Shown: positions 23,727 to 34,658, counted from the stretch's first letter. The stretch: 35,705 bases of DNA from Smittium culicis (GCA_001970855.1 LSSN01001138.1:1-35705), one strand, 5' to 3'. Numbers and translations are program-made. The notes: a model not told the origin generated them from the sequence alone.

Positions 23727-24530
23727 CTACTGGGACTTTCCACCCCTCTCCCGGTGACCAAAATGGCGGCCGCGACCAGCCCCATTATATTGGTTCCCAA
23801 CAATGGGACCTCCTTCCTGCCTGAGTAAGTTCTGATAATATAGCGAGCTTGAATTTGGCATTTTTTCTGTTCTGGTTTGTTTATAGTTTCTGTCTGAGAA
23901 GTGTTTCTGAAATACATTCCTTCTGACAGAGTAGTCTCGTTTGTTTGCACCTCGTGTTGAAAAAATAGCCTTCCGCATTTCCTTATTTGACGCAACATTT
24001 TTGACGAGTTCCTTGGGGTTGAATAGCGGTTTAGAGCTCGAAGATATGATTTTTGGAGCTTTCACGGATATATTTGTGTTCCTGAATGCGTTTTCCATGC
24101 GAAGCTGGGTGACGTGCGAGGATAAATCTGAAAACATAATTCAGATAGCGTTGGAAAATTCGATTGCACTTTCAGCTGAAAGCGAGTTTGGTTCACGTTT
24201 TAGAATGGTATGTACGTAGTAGTCGATTGGTCTAGTAAGCCCTGAAAATCTATACTAAATATTGAAGAGCTTTGAATCATCCTTTTTTGTCTCGGGTGAG
24301 AGTTCAAATCCATTGAGTGATGGAGGTTCATAGATCATGCTCTCATTTCTTCGACATAATCCAATAAAATTGCTTTTTGCTGCATCTTTGAGTGGAGATC
24401 TAAAGAAATCGTTTTTGATACTTCGTATGGAATCAAAAAGTTCAGGGTAAGCAAGCAAATCTCTAGGCGGAGCTCTATCAACGATGTATAAATCACGACT
24501 GGTTTCATTATCAGGCATATCAATTGAATC
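23727..24530 (-). pseudogene. DIRS gag-like ORF of element B, frameshifted
   Basis: 24518-24255 reads RAPPRDLLAYPELFDSIRSI and NDFFRSPLKDA, matching DLTVYPELFEALPSIEEDFF of element C gag. After a frame change near 24255 the frame LTRPIDYYVHTILKR (C gag: RPIDYYVHRRI) leads into the open stretch MFSDLSSHVTQLRMENAFRN at 24137-23727. The C-terminal third is rich in Lys, Arg, Asn and Gln, as expected for a nucleic-acid-binding tail. Confidence 0.7.
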
Positions 24531-24953
24531 AGCGGTAGGAGCAGGAACGGAAGATTAACTAGGAGCAGTGAATTTTTGTGCTTGTGATTCCAAATTTCAA
24601 AGCCTAAAAAAGATTTCTTGTTCCCAGCTAGGGACAGGTTCATGAATAATACTTCTACATTTTGAGATATAGGATTAGAATGAAAGAAATAAAGTATAAG
24701 AAAAGGTTCTTTTTTTTTTTTTTTTTTGGAATGGCTAGGTAGTGTACCTGACGAAAAGAAAAATAGTAAAGTTTAGGAATGGCACGTACCTTGGTTTATA
24801 TAGTTGGAAGAAATTTGTTATATTTATGCATACATTTTTAAAAAATTTTTAATTGGTAGATTATAAAAAATTTTATTAATACATTGCATAATTGTTTTTC
24901 GATTATATAATAAAATTGGTAACAAAATAATTGTATTTTACGAATAAAATGCA

Positions 24954-26361
24954 GTTATGTTTTTTTCTTGATTTATCGGAGTTGCTTAACCCAATTAAAT
25001 GACACTAATTTCCTTTATTTTGGTTCTTTTTATCGTAATACATCATCGATTATCTCAGTATTTCAGAAGCTTATATTTTCTTATTGAAGTTTAAAATCTT
25101 TTGAAACTTTTGCAAGTTTTTTTATTTTCCAATTTTAGAGATTTTATTCGATTATTATTTTTGAGATTCTCGCTCTTGTCAAATTTATCTAATTTATTAC
25201 ACTCTCGTTTCCAGTTATCTTAATTTTTTTAAAAAGTTGCATATTTTTGGTGCGACTCTATACGGAATTATAATTTTTCATCTTATATTACTAAAAAATT
25301 GAGCAGCCGAGTATATTTTCAAAGCTAGAATAAAGTTTTTATTCATTTTTTTTCTATAGGTATTTGTGTTTATGTGTTTATGTGTTTATGAGTTTTTATA
25401 TAGATAATGCTTTGATGGTCCATCTTATGCAAACCTCGGCATTTTAAGAAAGTTATATCTAGCATAGCTTGTAATTGTTATTATTTTATAATCTCCAAAT
25501 CCAAATGTTTTTTTAGAGCCAATTTTATTTCGCAGAAAAAATTATGGTGTTTTATTTGCTTTTTCTAGATATTTTGTGTAGTCAAAGTATATAAAGATTA
25601 CTTTTCTTTTAGGTTCTGGCTTATCGGATTTATTATAGCCTTTGATATGCGTCATGGTGGAATCGTACCACGGGGTAGAAGCTATCCAGATTCCACCAAT
25701 AATAATACATAATTGATTGCGGGTTTTTTTCTCATTTATTTTTTACCCAATACTCTTTATACTTAAGATAACATTAAGTTTCTGATGGGTTTGGTATATT
25801 TATATTAATTTTTTATTTATTTATTTTCGGATATACGGTTATCACTGTGGTATCCGTTTCAAAGCTCATTTGAAGATGAGTTGAAGAGTTAATGGAGGAA
25901 AAAATGGACGGTTCCTGGTGTATAAAAGAATTTCCCACCATATCTTTTATTAAGAAAAAAAAGAGTTTAATAAAATACAACTAAATCCGAAAGAAAAAAT
26001 AATAATTTTAAAAAAATAAATCGTAGAGATAAAGGCTAGGTACTTGGAAGAACAAAATACTCGCGACATATTTTGGGTTACTTCCATAGCTTCTTATTAC
26101 TTAATTCACATAGCTTCAAGAATGCAGCCTATTTTGTATTTACTGCCTCTCATAAGCGGAAAAGTCAAATTTTGCTTAAAATTCTTCTGGTAATTTATCA
26201 TTTCGATTATAAAATATTTCATAATAATTTATCTGAGTGAATATAGTTTCGTGATACTAATTCATCACAGTTTGTGGTTATTCATATCTCATACTAGTAA
26301 GTTAACCCATTTTTGGCTTGATTTTTTCGCTTTCTTAAATTTCAAAATTGTATAAGAGATA
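24954..26361. other. AT-rich spacer between elements B and C
   Basis: No gene or element ends recognised. A TGTGTTTA unit is repeated about three times near 25366-25392. GC-poor throughout, with no convincing open frame. Confidence 0.5.
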
Positions 26362-26420
26362 ATCGAGCTCTTTAGAGCGAAGATTAATTCTTATTATACG
26401 AGGATAGGAGAATTATTAAG
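26362..26420 (-). repeat. Right terminus of element C
   Basis: On the minus strand it reads CTCCTATCCTCGTATAATAA, then TTAAT and CTCTAAAGAGCTCGATTA, matching the outermost part of the right ITR after segment D (18131-18178). It follows the recombinase stop codon directly. Confidence 0.7.
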
Positions 26421-27250
26421 TTAGTCCAGATTTAAAATCGACTCTGTCAAGTTGTTCGAAGTATTTCTAGCGACTCGATAATAAGTATCAAAGATGGAAT
26501 AGTCTGACCAAAACGCATGTGATACTATTTCATCTGATGATACCCCTAAGTTTGCAGCTATTGTCGCACGTATTCTCTACCCTTTGGTATGGGAGCATTC
26601 GGGTCGCGGTTTATCAGATCGGAAATAGATTTAATTTTTCTGGATTACTGTCAAATGGTAGTGACTTTGAACTATCATTAATGAATCTAAGCAGTCTTTT
26701 AACAGCCCACTTGATATTTTTAGCGTGTGGGGTTAGACAAAGAATAGTCGCTAACTTTTCTTTATAAGCCAAATGTGCTACTGCTGGGCATTAAATTGGA
26801 TCTATGTGAGGGCAAATCTGGCAAGGTTTTTCTACTGGGCGAACACTTAGTTTCTATTTTGGTGCCATTATAACCAAATTTAGAACACCAAGGCTTACGT
26901 GGCTGTGTTATTAGTCGATTATATGGATATTTTTAGCCCTAAGAAATCCTGTTATTGATAAAATCAAGCATATCTTAGAGATAAGTTTCTTGATTTAACG
27001 CTCGGTTGAGGGGCTCCATTCCTTGAAAGATCCAGAACCGGTTATATGTCATTGACCGGCCTAACTTATGATTCAATTGAAGCATCATCCAATGTTCTTG
27101 TGAATTCAGAAAACATTGGGTGATTTGATAGTTCCGTTTGGTTTCCCGCTAGTCTAAGGAGGACAGATTTATATGTCTTTATTGATCCTATTTTCAGTTT
27201 ATCTACTATGTAGATCTCACCAAGTAATTTATTATTTGGAGGACTGAGAT
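26421..27250 (-). pseudogene. Tyrosine recombinase of element C
   Basis: Opens with LLGEIYIVDKLKIGSIKTYK and SEFTRTLDDASIES, aligning with FLAEIYVLEKLKVGSIKAHK of segment D, then runs into stops. The 3' end is well preserved: PIPKGRE, TIAANLGVSSDEIVSHAFWS, FDTYYRVARNTSNNLTESIL, with the likely catalytic Tyr, and stops at 26421. Internal stops and frame shifts make it non-functional as read. Confidence 0.75.
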
Positions 27251-27282
27251 TTCACCGGTTATCTCCTTTGAGATTTTCAAGT

Positions 27283-29335
27283 CTAAAAATCGCTGCTGGA
27301 CAGAGCTGTACTTGGAACGACGTCCGACACGTCGTTTGTTTGAAAGGATACAGTAAACGTCGTAAGTACCGAGACTTTGGGACTCGAGGAAACGCCACTG
27401 ATCCTACAAGCCATCAAGCGCCAATTCTTGTTTTCCGAGTGCAACGAAATTCCACTTTTTGGATTCGGTGTAATGTTTGTTGCTTGCATAAGGACCGGCT
27501 GCGAGATTGACACGACCAATAGGTCCGGAAACCAGATAGCAGATTTCCATATTTGTGACACCAGAGTTATTGTTAATCGTTCTCTTCGGGCTTTTTGAGA
27601 TACTTGGTAGATCAGGTTCCATGGCGGGTAGATGTATGGGTTGTTTAACGCGGAAAAATTTCAGGCCAGTGAATTCTGACCTAATGAATTGGCGTCTGGG
27701 AACCATCTGAAGTAAGCTTCCACCTTCTTGTTTTGGTGGGATGCAAGCTAGTCTATGTCGTGCTGGCCATAAACCGAATTCAGTGTTTTGAATGCATCCT
27801 GTGATAGAAACCATTCTTTTTGCGCAGTCAGTCTGATTGGCACATCTGCAAAATTGAGAACCAACGGTACATAGGTGACCTAAGGTCTGATATTCGTTTC
27901 CAGACAGTAATTCCAGATCTGTTCTGCTATTCTAAATAGTTCGGGGTGAAATTATTCCATCGAATTTCCTTACGTACGCAAGCGTGATTGTGATTTCTGA
28001 ATAGACCAACACTGATCGACGGACCACACTCTTGAGATTGAGGGCTTAAAATACTGCGAGCAGTTTCTTGGCGTTTATGTGCATTTTTGCCTCGTTTTTA
28101 TTCCATTACCATGAGTAAATACGGGATTCCACCATTATTCCCAGACTTTGTCTCTGGAATCCGATAAAATCTTCAATTCGAGTGTCTCTGTCAAGAATGA
28201 GAGCTCGTTTCATGACGTCAGTTTGTTCTTACATAACTATAGGATCTGAATGGTAGGTTTAGTCAGTATGACTGTCGATTTCCATGATTTCAGATTCTAC
28301 AGTGATCGATTCTTTAGTTCTAGAAGTCGGCGAAGCATAAGGCGACCTGGAAGCAGTGCAATCAACATTGACTTGGCTTTCTCAATTAAGTTCGCGAGAC
28401 ATCTCAACGTTGTCTTTCCGGCGTTCAGTAGCTTTCCTGCATCTCGTCGAATATCCCTAATCTTGATTGAAGGAACCTTGAGGGTCATTTTCCTTGTATT
28501 GATGACCATTTTCAGGTGTGTGATAGACTGGGATGGGAAGGTAGAAGATTTCTCGTCGTTGACCTTGAGTTAAAGCTCCGAGAGTTTGGAGTATATCGAG
28601 CGTGTGAAGCAATCACACGCCTCCTTTGATTCCCCCATTATCAAAAGATCGTCTAGATAATCTGAGACGCGCATCCCTTTCGTTCTGGCACATTCCAGAA
28701 CTTGGTGCAGAATCTTGTTAAATACCAACGGGCTCAGTGATAGCCCGAATGGCAGGACGAGGAACTGGAAGAATCAGATGTTCCAGCGAAAGCGGAGATA
28801 CTTTCAGCAATTATTGTATACTAGAATATGCATGAACGCATCTTGGAGATCTAAGGACGTGAGATAATATTTTCTTCGAGTGGTGCGGCAGATAGACGCC
28901 AGTGTCTCCATTTTGAAGCCTGCTCCTCCATGTGTTGGTTGAGCTTGCGGAGGTCCAAGACTGATCTGAGGCCTCCTGTTTTTTTTCAGGATAATGAACA
29001 GCTGGCAGTAGATTCCTGGGTCCTTCGGTTGAATATCTTCGATAGTAAGGAAACGACTTCTTCTGTCAAAACTTTGCTCGCCACCTGACTCAATTTCCTG
29101 TTGTACCGATGCGGGTGGGACGTCAGAAGTGGAATTTGAGGTTGTCTCCGGCATAAATTCGACCTTTTGCCGAATTTTCGTATCGGACGACCTTGATTCC
29201 GAAGCGGGAGAGTCGGGGTTCTTGAAGGGGATTCTAAATCCCCTCTTTACCTTGTTCCGAACCCATTGGCTGTCCGTTAGTCTGGACCATGTCAATTTGA
29301 ACATAGAAAGAAGTCCCCCTACTGGGGTGCTGTTC
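27283..29335 (-). pseudogene. DIRS pol (RT-RNase H) of element C
   Basis: The first frame is open to 28804: PVGG, MFKLTWSRLTDSQWVRNKVK, RGFRIPFKNP, then FKMETLASICRTTRRKYYL and SLDLQDAFMHILVYNN, then a stop. The next blocks are in other frames: VLPFGLSLSPLVF, and SDYLDDLLIMGE with the YLDD box intact at about 28650. RNase H pieces (AKKLLAVF, VRRSVLVYSE) follow, then RPARHRLACIPPK-like and PAMEPDLPSISKS-like frame-shifted versions of the post-RNase H domain. The final open part ends at 27283, just before the recombinase. Confidence 0.82.
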
Positions 29336-29365
29336 TGGGTCTCTATTGAGACCCCCTTCTGCAGC

Positions 29366-30166
29366 CTAGACCCCTTTAGCGAAAACTTGACTGGCGTTCG
29401 GCGGTCCTGTTTCTTGAATTGGAATCAGCGGTGGTTGCAGCGTTGGTGCTCTGCCCGTAGCAGTGTTGCTGCTGTACGTATCCTTTGAGATCGTATTCTG
29501 CTGGCCCCTGCGAAAGGGCTTAACGCGTTGTCGTATCACCACAGCTTTCTTGATGAGGAGGACGTCCAACGCCTCTTGAACCATCAGTGGCTTGGTATCG
29601 GACTCGAATAGCTGCATAGGTTTTCCGGGGAGATCCAGAATTTTGTGCAGGTTATCTAATCTAGCTTGAGTAACGTTTGCTGCAATATCGGAAAGCAGAG
29701 CACGCATCGTGCTTGCGAAAGTGACTTCAGGGTCTAGAGCCGCATTGATTCCTGGGGTTTCCTGGATACGACGGTGAACGTAATAATCGATCGGTCGTGT
29801 CGCTTGAGCCAGGGCTACTTGTATTCCATACAGTACAGAGTCAGCCTTCTTCACCGCGCTTGATGCTGAGTCGTTCAGTGGCGGTGGAATGTAGTTCATC
29901 GAACTAGTCTTGGGGCAAGAGTGGATTGCAATCTTGCGTTCTTCTTCGGTAAGCGGAGTTCTGAAGAAGTCTTCTTCAATCGACGGGAGTGCCTCAAAAA
30001 GTTCGGGATAAACTGTTAGGTCAGTAACTGGAATCCTTGTAGTTACGTACGGATCCTCGGTTTCTGCGTTACGTTTCCTTTCACATAAGAGTTGCTGTAC
30101 CATGTCAGTCAGTATCTTGAGTTGGTCCTGGCTCATCGTAGCTTGTGTTTCAGCTTGCTGTTCCAT
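29366..30166 (-). CDS. DIRS gag-like protein of element C, 266 aa, open
   Basis: The only complete coding frame among the retroelements here. It starts MEQQAETQATMSQDQLKILT about 110 bp inside the left ITR. Conserved blocks shared with A and B: TRIPVTDLTVYPELFEALPS, EEDFFRTPLTEEERKIA, RPIDYYVHRRIQE, TMRALLSDIAANVTQARLDN. The C-terminal part is basic and Gln/Thr/Pro-rich with no zinc knuckle. Its stop at 29366 lies about 30 bp before the pol frame becomes recognisable, so pol would need frameshifting, reinitiation or its own start. The presumed role is a structural or nucleic-acid-binding component of the retroelement complex. Confidence 0.85.
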   Translation of the reverse strand: MEQQAETQATMSQDQLKILTDMVQQLLCERKRNAETEDPYVTTRIPVTDLTVYPELFEALPSIEEDFFRTPLTEEERKIAIHSCPKTSSMNYIPPPLNDSASSAVKKADSVLYGIQVALAQATRPIDYYVHRRIQETPGINAALDPEVTFASTMRALLSDIAANVTQARLDNLHKILDLPGKPMQLFESDTKPLMVQEALDVLLIKKAVVIRQRVKPFRRGQQNTISKDTYSSNTATGRAPTLQPPLIPIQETGPPNASQVFAKGV

Positions 30167-30278
30167 CGTTTAAGTTGAAGTTAAGTAATCTTTTTAAAAA
30201 GTATTTAAATTAAAATTTTTTGAAAATCTTTATGCTGGTAGAGTTCCTTTGCGAAAGAAAAAATTATAAGGATAATAC

Positions 30279-30425
30279 TAACGTGTAATTCACACTCTAT
30301 ACCATAAAAAATGTTTATAGTTCATTTTAATTCGCTTATTTTTATTGACTTTAGACTTTCGATTCAGTTTTATCCAATAAGATGATAACACTTAATACGA
30401 CTCCTCTCTGAAGTATAATAATTTA
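30279..30425 (-). repeat. Left inverted terminal repeat of element C
   Basis: On the plus strand it begins ACGTGTAATTCACACTCTAT and ends CTCCTCTCTGAAGTATAATA. It is colinear on the plus strand with 18008-18178 (right end of plus-oriented segment D) and inverted relative to the left end of element A. Confidence 0.78.
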
Positions 30426-30483
30426 AAATTATTGATTAACATAATGCCGATATATTTATCGACACAGAGTTTAAGAATTTTTT
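30426..30483. other. Short spacer between element C and a MITE
   Basis: AT-rich; nothing seen. Confidence 0.4.
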
Positions 30484-30685
30484 TATATATGGGAGATTAT
30501 TTCGAGGAGCGAAACTTTTCCTAACAAGTTTTTTCTACTTAACATTACTTATACCTTTAAATATTATTAGAGCTTGTCATCGATGGTATATCTTATACAA
30601 CAAATAAATTTACCTAATTAGCTAAGCAAATAGAATTTCTAAGAAAAAAAGCTTAACTTCCCCTAAGAATACTTCCAATACATTA
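30484..30685. mobile_element. MITE family 1, copy 2 (about 202 bp)
   Basis: The left end is ATATATGGGAGATTATTTCG and the right end CCTAAGAATACTTCCAATAC. The left half is nearly identical to 34181-34384 over GGGAGATTATTTCGAGGAGC, and the inner part AAGCAAATAGAA is shared. No coding capacity. Confidence 0.78.
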
Positions 30686-30984
30686 TTCCGTTTTATTGTT
30701 TTGATAGATAAAAATGGGTATAACACCCATAAAAGAGCTTATTTAGCACGTTCAGGTCAAAACTATCATTTTTAATAACATTATTCTGCTGATATGTAAT
30801 TTTTAAATTAATTTTTATAAATTATTTTATTGCTTAATTTTAATTTTATATTTGTGTTTATCCATTTCACTTTAGCAATTAAATCATTATTGAATAATAA
30901 AGCACTGTAAAACATGGATAAATTGGCTAATCAAAAAGAATATCTCATTTTGTTTTCTGTAATCCATTTTACATATATTTGATA
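30686..30984. other. AT-rich spacer, no gene seen
   Basis: No motif apart from a small palindrome GGGTATAACACCC near 30717. Confidence 0.45.
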
Positions 30985-33880
30985 GTAATGGAGGAAGAAT
31001 GGTGTCAATTGTGTAAAAGTTAGAAGTTTTAATTTAAAAGTCAGGGGCAGAAAACGTTGAGAGTGAAATGTTGGTATAAAAATAAAATCAAAAAACCAAA
31101 TTTTCAGTTGTATGTAAATTGTTTTTTATCAAATAAAGCTTCATGTTTCGTGGGTAGACTGTAGTCAGTTGCTCATAACCATCGTGCTTTGTCCACCGCG
31201 TATTTATATCGCTCGTCACTTTATACTCGCGAATAATTATCGAAATAATCAGTTTCATCTGGTAAGATGCAAGTTTAACCGCAGGACATATCCGTCTACA
31301 TAAATTATTTTAAAAAAAAATAAAAAAAAGAAGAAAATAAGCTTACTTCTCCACTAAAATAATTAATACATCTAAAGAGTTTGGGAAAAAAAAATCTTAC
31401 GTAGGTATCCCCCAAATTGGTGGCAAATGGTTTATATCCTAAAATATATTATAAAAACAAAAATTTTAAATTTTAAATATTAAATATTAAATATTTATTT
31501 AATCATACAATAATATAATAATAAAATAATATGACCAAATACGTACTGATAGATTCTTCTTTTTTAAAACGTGGCGTTCAGGATCAAATACGCCACCATG
31601 TTCATAGTCATTTTGGCAAAAATTAGAATATGAAAACCCATCAAATGAAATTATCGACCCCTTATCAAGAGAAAAGCCGTTAGATAATGTTATATCTCGC
31701 ATAACTCCTCTATGCATATAACCTAATAAAGAGCATCAATATTAAATATACTTTTTTCCTATTCGTGTTATAAAACTTATGATTATAACAATCTTGAAAC
31801 TTAAAAAGTAGTTCGAAAGCATTTTTGAGGAGATATTAAAATAATAGGATGTTTATTACTCGCTGGAGATGATAGTCGAATAGACTCTAGTATCACAGAA
31901 TCCAAATATTCCATTTTATCCAGAATTTCACTGTTTATAGCGCTGCCAAATCTTCTAATAATGTCAGTTTGCTCTTTAAAAAGCTTTTCATACACTGGAG
32001 ATCTGGCTGAGATATCCACTAAAACATTTGAAAGCCTTGAAGAGCTTATAAGAGAATATACACGAAAGGTCGATAAGTACCCATAAGTCAGATTTTGTGA
32101 ATAGTTATTATTTAAGTACTCTGGATAATCTAATACTGCTTGGATCCCATCCTAAATAGAAAAACACTATTAATCTTTAATTCAAATAGAAAATATAATT
32201 TTCTATAGGCACATTTTAATAGTAAATTTAAATTGGAAAAATTAGATAATTAATGGCAGATAGCTTACATAGGATCGAGATTTATCTCCAGATCTTTTTA
32301 TCCCTTCTTGATTAACAAAATTTTCAACATATTTCAGACTGGAGTAAAATCTTATAATTTTCGGCAATTGGTACAAATTCCTATAAGATATATACATAAT
32401 TTAAAAATTGATTATAAATTCTAAGAAAAAGTTTGTGTGTATAATTCTGGTTGTCGAGTTTGCTTACTTGAAGACATTTTTCAATTCGAAGTAGTCGATT
32501 TTATCTAACCCGCTGCTCATATAGTTTTCAATAGCCTGTTTAAACTTTTTATCTTTTTTAGAGTTCTAATGAGCAAGTTAGTAATATTAATAGTGAGATA
32601 AAATTAATAAGTAAAGATAAATTGAACAAATAGCTTTAGACAAATGATTTAGAAATCGTAATCTCTCCCCCTATTTAATAATTGAAAGTATATCGAAGCT
32701 TTTCAAGGTTAAACAATGAAAATTTCTTACTGATCCAAACACTCTGGGCAATGCTAGAAATAAATGGTAAAACAGGATAAGCAAATAAAATATAAACAAA
32801 ATAAAAATTACCAAAAAATATCATAAAATATATAAAATAAAGATGCTTAGGAGTATTTACCGATCTTAGTTAGAACGTACGTAAAAAGGTCATTTACATT
32901 TTCCACTTCAAAAACTCCTATTCATTAAAATATCTAGTTTAGTATAGAATCATTATATATAAATTTGCGATATTTTAAACTCGATTTGATGCACTAGTGA
33001 AACTATTTTACCATATAAGTTTGTTTCGCAGTATTTAGAAACGTATTTGTTTATTAGTTTTGGAAATTCAGAGTATTCTTCATCGACGATTTCTGTAGAC
33101 CAGATATTTGAAAAGATCCGAATCATTTTAGTGCTTACTTTTAAATATCTGTTTGGGAAAAATAACCTCATTAAAAAACTATTTCTTGTCTAATCATTAG
33201 TATTTGTGAGAGCTATGGTTAGTATAGAGTTGAAAGTATTTATTAGGAGAAAAACTACAGCTTCGCGGCCCATTATTGCACTTAGAACTTCTTCAGAGTA
33301 GGTAGAGCATTCTTGAAGTAAATTCCCCTGAATTACATAATTTCTATCTAAGGTATCTATCTCATGTACTGCACCTTTCTAAGCTTTTCAAAAAAAATTT
33401 GATAATAAAAATTAAGTTATAATAATAATTAATTTGAAACAAAAAAAATTATAGAAAAGCAAACTAAATCATACACTTTTTTTTGTTTTGGCCGAGTGTC
33501 GGCTGAATCGATTTGGTGTTCCGGTAAATCTAATTTTCTTTGGGTATTCTTTCTAATTTTAAGGTGAACAAATTCAAAAGAATCTTTGAATTAACGCTAA
33601 GTTGAATACATTTCATACAAATAACTAGAAATGGAAATGAAATCAAACAAAGTAAAGAAAATACTTTTTTATACGAGGGTATTGCAAGATGGGTAATCCT
33701 CCTTTTCAAATATCTGTTTAAGGCTACAGTTGCGATAATAAATATTGTTGTTATATACACTGATGTACATATTTTGCTGAAGTACTGCAGAACTATTTGG
33801 TATGAAGGTAAGTACTCATAGTTCCAAAAAATTGATGCCAACAGAAAAGTAGATGATGTTATTAGAATCATTCGAGTCAT
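30985..33880. repeat. Segmental duplication, unit 2 (pairs with 7940-10895)
   Basis: Carries the second P450 gene and about 100 bp of shared 3' flank. The best-conserved parts are the last exon with its upstream intron (31124-31380 against 8098-8350) and the block 31640-32070 against 8585-9000. There, introns are as similar as exons, which points to recent duplication or conversion rather than selection on protein alone. Confidence 0.8.
31088..33880 (-). CDS. Cytochrome P450 monooxygenase, copy 2, twelve exons, about 531 aa
   Basis: Join (minus): 33880-33665, 33552-33475, 33378-33259, 33189-33012, 32917-32861, 32753-32731, 32565-32468, 32380-32269, 32151-31860, 31722-31547, 31438-31401, 31295-31088. 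Exons 2-11 have exactly the same lengths as in the paralogue at 8081-10895. All introns are GT-AG and the 1596 nt total is in frame. It has the same ER-anchor-like N terminus (YITTIFIIATVAL), ExxR as ESIR, a PERF-type motif FDPERHV, and the haem loop WGIPTRICPA. The C terminus differs: after YLIKN it runs on for about ten residues to a TGA at 31088, whereas copy 1 stops at IKKN. Exon 10 also diverges sharply between copies after FDGFSYS. The start at 33880 is the first ATG of the exon (MTRMIL). Confidence 0.9.
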
Positions 33881-34087
33881 TTTAGATATTTAGCTAAACC
33901 TCTAAGGGTAGTTTTCCGAGTATGTAAGGATTATTATTGATAGATATCGGAGCTTAGAAAGTCATTTTCGCAGTTATCAACCCAAATTAATCACCCCACA
34001 AGCTCGATAATAGCTAAATATAGCAAGAAAGAAGCAGAAACAACTAGATGAAATAGCTTAGTATAGTGCGCCCTGAGAATACCAGGA
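33881..34087. other. 5' flank of P450 copy 2, AT-rich
   Basis: No visible similarity to the region upstream of copy 1, so the two genes have different upstream sequence. No TATA box is placed with confidence. Confidence 0.45.
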
Positions 34088-34475
34088 TTAACCCTTTTCC
34101 ATCCAACGATTTTTGATAAATTCAATTTATTGATTCGCTTATGATTTATAATATAGCTAATTATTTGCTGTTACGTTACTATATATGGGAGATTATTTCG
34201 AGGAGCGGAACTTTTCCTATTAAAAATTTCTTACTTTGCAGCATTACTTTTATTATTAAATCTTGCTAGAATATAAAATCGAATGAATAATATTATTCAA
34301 CCAATACTTTTGCCTAATAAAAATAAGCAAATAGAAATTCTAAGAAAAAATGTTCCGTGTCGCCTAAGAATATCCCATATTAATATTCTTTAAGATCTTG
34401 GGATTAAAGTACTTTAATTAAACACTTTATTATATTCTGATGAATAAAAACGGTCCAATGCGCAGGTAAGGGTAA
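34088..34475. mobile_element. MITE family 2, copy interrupted by MITE family 1
   Basis: The left end TTAACCCTTTTCCATCCAAC and inner part GATTCGCTTATGATTTATAA match the copy at 34659. After the inserted 34181-34384 element the sequence resumes with AATATTCTTTAAGATCTTGG, matching that copy's right half (AATATTTCTTAAGG), and ends near GGTAAGGGTAAA. Without the insert it would be about 184 bp. Confidence 0.7.
34181..34384. mobile_element. MITE family 1, copy 3 (about 204 bp), nested
   Basis: The left end is ATATATGGGAGATTATTTCG; the right end CGCCTAAGAATATCCCATAT is its imperfect inverse. Reading both ends inward gives TATGGGA and further on CGGAAC in each. It sits inside a family 2 copy and is therefore younger than it. 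A TA target duplication is possible at the edges. Confidence 0.78.
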
Positions 34476-34537
34476 AGTAAAAAACTCTAAAGCTATTATC
34501 GTAATTTATAATCATGATAATTTTTTCATTCCCTTTC

Positions 34538-34658
34538 CATGGGCTGCAGACTGATTTTGGTCTACCAAAAATAGCCAACTACATTTAATAAAAGTAATTT
34601 AATTCTAATGTACATATAATTATTAGCTTATTGAATATTATCACCAGATGAGGGATTC
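34538..34658. other. Possible partial MITE family 2 end
   Basis: TCCCTTTCCATGGGCTGCAG and GGTCTACCAAAAATAG resemble the family 2 end found inverted at about 34818-34852 (GACCAAAAATAGTCTATCGC then CCGTGGAAGGG). No matching second end is clear. Confidence 0.4.

Larger units (their letters stand above)
20854..24953 (-). mobile_element. DIRS-like retroelement B (second family)
   Basis: Minus-strand order: gag (about 24530-23727), RT/RNase H (23716-21845), recombinase overlapping the end of pol (about 21865-20935). A 21-bp sequence GTATTTTACGAATAAAATGCA at 24933-24953 recurs inverted, with one mismatch, at 20854-20874, flanking the coding block on both sides as remnants of inverted termini should. 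Protein blocks are clearly homologous to, but well diverged from, A and C, hence a separate family. All reading frames are damaged. Confidence 0.82.
26362..30425 (-). mobile_element. DIRS-like retroelement C, near full length (about 4.1 kb)
   Basis: Reading on the minus strand: left ITR (30425-30279), gag (30166-29366), pol (about 29335-27283), recombinase (about 27250-26421) and a short right terminus ending in CTCTAAAGAGCTCGATTA at 26362. Same family as A and D. Gag is still open while pol and recombinase have stops. The right end carries only the outer terminal sequence; the inner ITR part seen after segment D is missing, so a deletion has occurred there. Confidence 0.88.
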
